Part shown: positions 58,007 to 64,000 of the stretch, in pieces
Numbering within the stretch: position 1 is the stretch's first letter
Layout: each line of letters begins with the position of its first letter
DNA from: Halothiobacillus sp045689735
GTDB taxonomy: Bacteria; Pseudomonadota; Gammaproteobacteria; Halothiobacillales; Halothiobacillaceae
Reading direction: 5' to 3'
Assembly: GCF_045689735.1 (NCBI RefSeq)
Contig: NZ_CP142685.1
Span: 372,001-436,000, forward strand
Length of the DNA stretch: 64,000 nucleotides
Program-made: the position numbers and the translations under genes
The notes under the pieces: model-generated
Seen by the model: the letters and a program-made list of their open reading frames with translations, nothing else
Told to the model about the DNA's origin: nothing
Databases searched by the model: none

Positions 58007-59482
58007 ATGCACACGATGAACCCGCCGGGTTATCTTTCTACCACGCGCCGGACGAAAATCGTCGCGACTTTGGGGCCGGCCAGCGACACCCCGGAGGTGA
58101 TTGCCGGGCTGGTTGCCGCCGGTGTCGATGTGGTTCGACTCAATTTCTCCCACGGCAAGCCCGCTGATCATCAGCACCGCGCGGACATGGTGCGTGCGGC
58201 TGCCCAGGCACAAGGCCGGTATGTGGCGATTCTTGGGGATTTGCAAGGGCCGAAAATCCGTATCGACCGCTTCAAAACCGGCAAAGTCACGCTGGCTAAT
58301 GGTGCCGCTTTTGATCTGGATGCTGACCTGGATCGGGATGCAGGCGATGAAACCGTCGTAGGTATTACCTATAAAGCGCTGGTGACCGATTCCAAGCCGG
58401 GTGATGTGCTGCTGCTGGACGATGGCCGCATCGTGTTGCGGGTCGAAAAAGTGGTCGGTAATCGAATTCACACCACCGTCGTGGTGGGTGGCGAGCTGTC
58501 GAATAACAAAGGCATTAATCGCCAGGGCGGCGGGTTGTCTGCGCCGGCGATCACCGACAAGGATCGGGAAGATATCAAGACGGCCGCCGCCATTGGGGTG
58601 GATTACATTGCCGTGTCGTTTCCGCGCTCCGGTGAGGATATTCACGAAGCGCGTCGTCTGCTGCAGGCGGCGGGGTGCAGCGCGCATATCGTGGCCAAGA
58701 TCGAGCGCGCCGAAGCCATCGATTGCATTCGGGAGATCATCCAGGCTTCAGACGCCATCATGATTGCGCGGGGCGATCTGGGGGTGGAAATCGGCGATGC
58801 CGAGCTGCCGGCGGTACAGAAGGCCTTCATCCGTATTGCCCGCGACATGAATCGCCCGGTGATCACGGCAACGCAAATGATGGAAACGATGATCACCAAC
58901 CCGATTCCGACCCGGGCGGAGGTGTTTGATGTGGCCAACGCCGTGCTCGATGGCACGGATGCGGTCATGCTCTCGGCCGAGACGGCGGCGGGTCAGCATC
59001 CGATCAAAGTGGTCGAAACCATGGCGCGTATCTGTCATCGTGCCGAATATCAAATCGATGCCAAGCGCAATCAGCCGCCGCTGGATATTCCGTTTGAACG
59101 GGTGGATCAGGCGATTGCCTATTCAGCGATTTACACCGCGAATCACCTGTCGGTTGCGGCAATCGTGGCGTTGACGGAATCCGGTGCAACGGCTCTGTGG
59201 ATGTCGCGCGTGAGTACCGAAATCCCGATCTATGCCTTTACCCGCAGTGAAGAAACTGCGCGGCGTTGCGCGCTCTATCGCGGGGTTCAGGCCGTGCATT
59301 TCCCGTATTCGAGTACGGATCATGCCGAAGTCAACCGGATGGTGATCGATGTGCTCAAAAATATGGAGCGACTGGATGATGGCGATTTGGTCATCATCAC
59401 CAAGGGGGATCTCATGGGGCATATGGGGGGCACAAATGCCATGAAAATTGTGCGGGTTGGCCAGTTGCTCGGCGTCGAATAA
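58007..59482 (+). CDS. pyk: Pyruvate kinase
   Basis: Converts phosphoenolpyruvate to pyruvate with ATP formation. Barrel motifs: TKIVATLGPASDTPEVI, VRLNFSHGKPADHQ, GDLQGPKIRI, VAKIERAEAI with the catalytic lysine, MIARGDLGVEIG, ITATQMMETMI. The B domain (about 75-170) and C domain are complete, length 491 residues. AAGGA lies before the ATG at 58007. Its presence between pgk and fba is usual in sulfur-oxidising autotrophs. Confidence 0.97.
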   Translation: MHTMNPPGYLSTTRRTKIVATLGPASDTPEVIAGLVAAGVDVVRLNFSHGKPADHQHRADMVRAAAQAQGRYVAILGDLQGPKIRIDRFKTGKVTLANGAAFDLDADLDRDAGDETVVGITYKALVTDSKPGDVLLLDDGRIVLRVEKVVGNRIHTTVVVGGELSNNKGINRQGGGLSAPAITDKDREDIKTAAAIGVDYIAVSFPRSGEDIHEARRLLQAAGCSAHIVAKIERAEAIDCIREIIQASDAIMIARGDLGVEIGDAELPAVQKAFIRIARDMNRPVITATQMMETMITNPIPTRAEVFDVANAVLDGTDAVMLSAETAAGQHPIKVVETMARICHRAEYQIDAKRNQPPLDIPFERVDQAIAYSAIYTANHLSVAAIVALTESGATALWMSRVSTEIPIYAFTRSEETARRCALYRGVQAVHFPYSSTDHAEVNRMVIDVLKNMERLDDGDLVIITKGDLMGHMGGTNAMKIVRVGQLLGVE

Positions 59483-59572
59483 ATCCGCAATATCGTCCGG
59501 CTGTGCATTCGAAGTATGGCCGGATGCTGGGACTGAGTTTTTGTTTAATTAACTTGAATAGGGAGAAGCTTG

Positions 59573-60637
59573 ATGGCGCTCATTTCACTTCGTCAATTGC
59601 TCGATCATGCGGCTGAACACAACTACGGTATGCCGGCCTTTAATGTCAACAACATGGAGCAGATCCACGCGATCATGCAGGCGGCGGCGGCTGTGGACAG
59701 CCCGGTCATCCTGCAAGGTTCTGCAGGGGCGCGTTCTTATGCGGGCGAACCCTTCCTGCGTCACCTCGTGTTGGCGGCGATCGAAATGTATCCGAATGTG
59801 CCGGTGGTCATGCATCAAGACCACGGTGCCGATCCGGGCGTGTGCTTCCGTTCCATTCAGTCAGGCTTTTCCTCCGTCATGATGGATGGCTCGCTGATGC
59901 CGGACATGAAAACCCCGTCTTCATTTGAATACAATGTCGATGTCACCCGTAAAGTGGCCGAAATGGCGCACTCTGTTGGGGTTTCTGTCGAAGGCGAGCT
60001 CGGCTGCCTGGGTTCACTGGAAACCGGGAAAATGGGCGAAGAAGACGGCCACGGTGCGGAAGGTGAGCTGGATCACTCCATGCTGCTGACCGATCCGGAA
60101 GAAGCCGCGCAGTTCGTCAAACTGACGGATGTCGATGCGCTGGCCATCGCCATCGGTACCAGCCATGGCGCCTACAAATTTACCCAGAAACCGACCGGTA
60201 AAGTGCTGCGTATCGACCGGATCAAAGAAATCCACGCCCGCATTCCGAATACCCACCTCGTAATGCACGGTTCTTCCTCTGTGCCGGAAGATTGGCTGGA
60301 AATCATCAACAGCTACGGCGGTGACATGGGTCAAACCTATGGCGTGCCGGTTGAAGAAATCGTCGAAGGCATCAAGCACGGCGTCCGCAAAGTTAACATC
60401 GACACCGATCTGCGCATGGCATCGACCGGCGCGATCCGCAAGCATTTGGCGGAAAACAAGGCCAACTTCGATCCGCGTAAATTCTTCAAAGAAGCGACCA
60501 AGGCCATGAAAGGCATTTGCCAAGCGCGTTTCGAAGCATTCGGCGCCGCAGGCAAAGGCTCGATGATCAAGCCGATCAACCTGGAAGACATGTACAAGCG
60601 GTACGAGTCTGGCAGCCTGAAGCAGCAGATTAAATAA
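59573..60637 (+). CDS. fba: Class II fructose-bisphosphate aldolase
   Basis: Zinc-dependent aldolase of glycolysis, gluconeogenesis and the Calvin cycle (also sedoheptulose bisphosphate). The metal-binding VVMHQDHGAD is at about residues 80-89, EGELGCLGSLETG at about 140, the AIAIGTSHGAYKF motif at about 196, and VMHGSSSVPEDWL later. Length 354 residues. The TTG at 59570 is in frame, but the following ATG with GGGAGAAG upstream is chosen. The operon ends here at a strong terminator. Confidence 0.97.
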   Translation: MALISLRQLLDHAAEHNYGMPAFNVNNMEQIHAIMQAAAAVDSPVILQGSAGARSYAGEPFLRHLVLAAIEMYPNVPVVMHQDHGADPGVCFRSIQSGFSSVMMDGSLMPDMKTPSSFEYNVDVTRKVAEMAHSVGVSVEGELGCLGSLETGKMGEEDGHGAEGELDHSMLLTDPEEAAQFVKLTDVDALAIAIGTSHGAYKFTQKPTGKVLRIDRIKEIHARIPNTHLVMHGSSSVPEDWLEIINSYGGDMGQTYGVPVEEIVEGIKHGVRKVNIDTDLRMASTGAIRKHLAENKANFDPRKFFKEATKAMKGICQARFEAFGAAGKGSMIKPINLEDMYKRYESGSLKQQIK

Positions 60638-60691
60638 CCCCCAGAGGGTATTGACGAAGACCGAGCGACCGGACGATGCCAGGTCGCGACG

Positions 60692-60717
60692 AAACCCGCC
60701 AAAATGGCGGGTTTTTT
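60692..60717 (+). terminator. Intrinsic terminator after fba
   Basis: AAACCCGCC (60692-60700) pairs with GGCGGGTTT (60706-60714) across AAAAT, followed by more T. Same core as the terminator at 36601. Confidence 0.92.
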
Positions 60718-60820
60718 GTTTTGAAAATTCTTATAGGCTATTCGTCGGCTGCATGATTCAAGTGATATTCCGTGTTATCTTCCGGCGGTTAAACCGGTCA
60801 CCGAATTCGTCGGAGCGCGC

Positions 60821-63562
60821 ATGACAGTGAAACCAGCAACACCGTCCGGTATAAGTCCTGGCCGATCGCGGCGGTTCGGGGCACTGCCGACGTTGGTTCC
60901 CACCGGCATTATTTTATTGTCATCAGTCGGTTTGGCGTTTGCATGGCCGCCAGCACAATGGTTCTGGCTGGCGGTCATCGCGGTGGCCTTATTCTGGTTC
61001 TGGCTGCCGTCGGCTCGCCGTCCGTCGTCGGTGGTCATGCCAACCGAAGCGGACTCGGGCTTGCCCTGGTGGGCAGAAAGTCCGGTGGTGCTGTATCGGA
61101 TCGATTTGGCGCCGACGCCGGGCGAGCCCCGGCGGGATCAACTCAGTGAAAACCTCAAGACGGTATTCGGGCATGATCCGGCGCAGATTGACGAGCCGAT
61201 GGCCTGGTGGCAAGCGCATCTCCACCCCGAAGATTTGTCTGCGGTGCTGCAAGCCTCGGATTATCTGCACTGGCCGGATGAAGGCAGGCTGCGCCGGTAT
61301 CGTTTTTTGAATGGCCGGGGGCAGTATGTGTGGGTGGGGGATTCCGCCCGGGTCATTCGGGATGACGCGGGGCGTCCGCGCTGGTTGGTGGGCAGTATGC
61401 TCAACATCGAATCGCAAATGCAGTTGCGCCAGCAGCTCGAACGCGAAGAGCAGCGGTATCGTCTCATCACGCAAAATCTGCAAGAAATCATTTCGCTGCA
61501 CTCGGCCGATGGACGCTTGTTATGGCTTACACCGTCAACCCGCGCTTTGCTGGGGTATAAACCCGAGCAATTATTGAGCGGTTCGCTGGCGGAATTCATC
61601 CATCCGGACGCCTGGCAAGCCTGGCTTGGTTTGCGTGAACAGGGTGCGGAATCTTGGCTCGACCGTGCGTTGATTTATCAGCTGCGTTTGCCAACGGGCG
61701 AATGGCGCTGGATGGAAAGCCGCTTCACCCGGTTCGTGGGGGAGCCCTTCGTCGCCGGGGCGTCATTGCAGGCGGTGACGCGGGATGTTCATGAGCGAGT
61801 CTTGATCGAACAGCGCTTGCGGGAAAGCGAGCAGTTGTACCGCTCGATTTTTGATCATGCCGATGCGCTGATTTTTGTGGTGGGCGTGGAGCCGGATGGC
61901 GACTTCATGTTTCTGGCCCATAACCGGCGGCATCAAGAAATCACCGGGTTGGTGCCGGGGCAATTTGCCCGTCGCCGGCCCCATGAAATGCTCCCCATGG
62001 ATCTCGCCGACTGGATCACGGCGAACTATCGGGAGTGCGTGCGACGGGCCGCGCCGCTGCATTATGTCCAGTATGGCGATTGGCGGGGCGTCACCCGCTA
62101 TCTGGATATGGTGTTGACGCCGATTTTCGATGAGGAAGGCGCCGTGACGATGCTCATCGGCTTGGCCACGGACATTACCGCCCAACGCCAGCAGTTCCTT
62201 GCGCTCCAACGCACCACCCATCGTCTGGAACAAGTGCTCGGTGTGGCGCGGTTGGCAGATTTCACGGCCGATCTGGCCGAGGGGCAGCTCAACGGATCGG
62301 AGCGCCTACGGCATTGGTTCGCGCTCGAACAGCCGCCGGAGCCCGGGTTGGTTTTGCCCCCAGTATTGCAGCCTTTCGCTGGCTTGATGGCGGCTGTGGC
62401 AGTGCCTGATCGCCCGCGCTTGATTGGCCTACTCAGTGACCTAGCGCAGGGGGTCTTGAGCGACATTCGCCGGGATGTCTTGATGCGCCTGCGTGATGGA
62501 CAGGAACGCTGGATGGCGTGGTCCGTCCGGCGATTGTCCGCGTCGCCGGAGGTTTTGCGGATCGAGGGCAGCCTGCAGGATGTGACCGAGCGGGTCGCCG
62601 CCGAGCGTGCCGTCGCTCGGGCGAGCCGGCGGGATGCGGCAATCTTGCGCACCGTCGCCGAAGGTATCATTGGCGTGGATGCCGAGGGGCTCTTGAGTTT
62701 TGCCAACCCGGCGGCGCGCCAGCTCCTAGGCTTGTCGGGTCAGTCGGTGACCGGGCGTTCGGCGACGCTGGTGTATGACAACCAGTTGCCGCAGGAACAC
62801 TTTCTGCTGGCCTTGACCGATGGCCGCAGCCGCGGTGGGGTGCAGTCGGCTTTTTATCGGCAGGGTGAAGGGTTTTTCCCGGTGCGTTGGTCGGTGGCCG
62901 TGCTGCCCGATGAATTCGATGTGGAAAAAAATGGCCTCGTGGTGGTGTTTTCCGATATCAGCGAGATCAAGCGCCATGAGGCCATGCTGGCGCAGTTGGC
63001 GACGACCGATGAGCTGACGGGGCTGCCGAACCGGCGTGCGTTTATTGATCGGCTGGATGAGGAGTTTTCCCGTGCCGGGCGTTACCACCTGCCCGCAAGC
63101 GTGATGATGTTGGATCTCGATCATTTCAAACGGGTCAACGACACGCACGGCCATGCGGCGGGGGATGCCGTCTTGCGGGCATTTGCCCAACTTTTGCGTC
63201 AGATGCTGCGCAAGCCCGATGTCTGCGGGCGCTTGGGTGGCGAGGAGTTCGCGGTTTTGTTGCCCAATACGCCTTGTCGGGGCGCCTTTGAAATTGCGGA
63301 TCGCTTGCGTTTGGCGGTCGAGGGGTTGCGGGTGCCAATCGACACGAGTGACGGGACGGTCGAGATCGGGTGCACGGTCAGCATTGGCGTCTGCGACCTG
63401 TTGCAAGGGGCACAGAATGCCAGTGAGGCGCTCAATTTGGCGGATCGAGCCTTGTACCGTGCGAAAACGGGTGGTCGGAATCAGGTTTGTGGCTGTGAGG
63501 CGCTGTCGGAAGCGTGTACGCCGTCCAGCGACGGCGTGCTGATGGTCAATCCTCGGGATTGA
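60821..63562 (+). CDS. Membrane-anchored multi-PAS diguanylate cyclase
   Basis: A 913-residue signalling protein making cyclic di-GMP. Two N-terminal spans at about 22-43 and 46-63. A series of PAS-like sensor segments follows, roughly 90-205, 212-330, 335-460, 470-600 and 605-725. The GGDEF domain covers about 727-895, starting TTDELTGLPNRRAF. The active-site motif is GGEEF at about 806-810. Five residues before it the RKPD sequence is an intact RxxD allosteric inhibitory site. No EAL domain. Stimulus unknown. It lies after the fba terminator and converges with another GGDEF gene. Confidence 0.93.
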   Translation: MTVKPATPSGISPGRSRRFGALPTLVPTGIILLSSVGLAFAWPPAQWFWLAVIAVALFWFWLPSARRPSSVVMPTEADSGLPWWAESPVVLYRIDLAPTPGEPRRDQLSENLKTVFGHDPAQIDEPMAWWQAHLHPEDLSAVLQASDYLHWPDEGRLRRYRFLNGRGQYVWVGDSARVIRDDAGRPRWLVGSMLNIESQMQLRQQLEREEQRYRLITQNLQEIISLHSADGRLLWLTPSTRALLGYKPEQLLSGSLAEFIHPDAWQAWLGLREQGAESWLDRALIYQLRLPTGEWRWMESRFTRFVGEPFVAGASLQAVTRDVHERVLIEQRLRESEQLYRSIFDHADALIFVVGVEPDGDFMFLAHNRRHQEITGLVPGQFARRRPHEMLPMDLADWITANYRECVRRAAPLHYVQYGDWRGVTRYLDMVLTPIFDEEGAVTMLIGLATDITAQRQQFLALQRTTHRLEQVLGVARLADFTADLAEGQLNGSERLRHWFALEQPPEPGLVLPPVLQPFAGLMAAVAVPDRPRLIGLLSDLAQGVLSDIRRDVLMRLRDGQERWMAWSVRRLSASPEVLRIEGSLQDVTERVAAERAVARASRRDAAILRTVAEGIIGVDAEGLLSFANPAARQLLGLSGQSVTGRSATLVYDNQLPQEHFLLALTDGRSRGGVQSAFYRQGEGFFPVRWSVAVLPDEFDVEKNGLVVVFSDISEIKRHEAMLAQLATTDELTGLPNRRAFIDRLDEEFSRAGRYHLPASVMMLDLDHFKRVNDTHGHAAGDAVLRAFAQLLRQMLRKPDVCGRLGGEEFAVLLPNTPCRGAFEIADRLRLAVEGLRVPIDTSDGTVEIGCTVSIGVCDLLQGAQNASEALNLADRALYRAKTGGRNQVCGCEALSEACTPSSDGVLMVNPRD

Positions 63563-63578
63563 GCGGGCGGGGTGGTTT

Positions 63579-64000
63579 TCAGCGCGTCACCCGGTCGGCG
63601 TGGGGGGCAAAAGCCGGTTCGAGCCGGGGGGCGGGCATTGGGTGTTCAGCGGAGATGGCCCCGATTTCCAGCACACTGCCGTGGATCTGTTTTCCTTGTT
63701 TTTTGATGTGGCTGGCCTGTTCGGTTAATGCCTCGACGGAGATCGGGCAGGGCGCGGGGCAAGGCAAGGCCGCCAGGGTCAGGCTGCAGTAGGGATAATG
63801 GCGGAATCGCCCTTCCCGGTCGGTGGTTTCGATGCCGCCCCGCGCCTGTGCATCGGCATCGTAAAATTGCGCGATACCGGCATCGAATGCTTCGAGAATC
63901 GCCGCACATTGCGCCTGCCAGTCGGCTGAACGAAACAGCATCACAAAATCGTCGCCCCCGACATGCCCCAAGAAATCCCGCGCGGGATGACAGTGGTTTT
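63579..64000 (-). CDS. GGDEF-domain protein, C-terminal part (cut by window end)
   Basis: The reading frame is open to the last base of the window. Only about 140 C-terminal residues are visible. They contain DFLGHVGGDDFVMLF, a GGDDF active-site variant, and the rest of a GGDEF domain ending about 15 residues after AISAEHP. The FLGHVGGDDF context resembles GGDEF domains that follow EAL and CBS-pair domains, but the N-terminal part is outside the window. No RxxD site precedes GGDDF. It converges with the multi-PAS cyclase, 16 bases apart. Confidence 0.85.
   Translation of the reverse strand, partial: NHCHPARDFLGHVGGDDFVMLFRSADWQAQCAAILEAFDAGIAQFYDADAQARGGIETTDREGRFRHYPYCSLTLAALPCPAPCPISVEALTEQASHIKKQGKQIHGSVLEIGAISAEHPMPAPRLEPAFAPHADRVTR

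Noticed and set aside
1..64000. CRISPR arrays, rRNA genes, prophage or integrated plasmid
   Set aside because: No regularly spaced repeats, no rRNA sequence, and no integrase, transposase or phage genes were found; gene content is conserved housekeeping throughout.

Overview
The window is about 60% GC, densely coded, and looks like a conserved chromosomal backbone from a gammaproteobacterium. Support comes from gene order: murE-murF-mraY-murD-ftsW-murG-murC-ddl-ftsQ-ftsA-ftsZ; nrdR-ribD-ribE-ribBA-ribH-nusB; tig-clpP-clpX-lon-hupB-ppiD; and the meso-DAP signature in MurE. The tkt-gap-pgk-pyk-fba run is typical of autotrophic sulfur oxidisers of the Halothiobacillus type. That placement is inference: no Rubisco or sulfur-oxidation gene lies in the window. 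No prophage, transposase gene, CRISPR array or rRNA operon was seen.

Layout. 1-13.4 kb: the division and cell wall cluster, one tightly overlapping operon ending at ftsZ and two hairpin terminators; murB and lpxC are absent from their usual places. 13.6-20.4 kb: a reverse-strand single-domain cyclic-nucleotide-binding protein, then glyA, nrdR, the riboflavin genes (with a degenerate GTP cyclohydrolase II half in RibBA) and nusB. 20.4-20.8 kb: a hairpin-rich non-coding block holding a MITE-like element. 20.8-24.2 kb: a Tim44-like protein, SohB, a MarR regulator and shikimate kinase. 24.4-36.6 kb: typA, ffh, tRNA-Leu(UAG) and the protein quality-control genes tig, clpP, clpX, lon, hupB and ppiD. 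36.6-45.8 kb: metE and assorted single genes, including an OmpR-type two-component pair, two orphan envelope proteins, RNase T and folD. 45.9-51.4 kb: a QmcA-lipoprotein-NfeD membrane operon, then metF, ahcY and metK on the reverse strand, with an S-adenosylhomocysteine riboswitch ahead of ahcY. 51.5-53.1 kb: an orphan solute-binding protein and a redoxin. 53.5-60.7 kb: tkt, gap, pgk, pyk and fba. 60.8-64 kb: two convergent GGDEF proteins, the second cut by the window end.

Genes that work together: the mur, ddl and fts genes make lipid II and build the divisome. ribD, ribE, ribB and ribH make riboflavin, although the GTP cyclohydrolase II step must come from elsewhere. metK, ahcY, metF and metE form a complete cobalamin-independent activated-methyl cycle, with ahcY and metF under SAH control. 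tkt, gap, pgk and fba carry Calvin-cycle or gluconeogenic flux.

The most unusual non-coding feature is a pair of roughly 175 bp elements, at 20.46-20.63 kb and 53.12-53.28 kb. Both contain five consecutive hairpins in the same order. They share a conserved core hairpin, while two other stems differ in sequence but keep their pairing. Partial copies lie near 14.2, 23.7 and possibly 39.4 kb.
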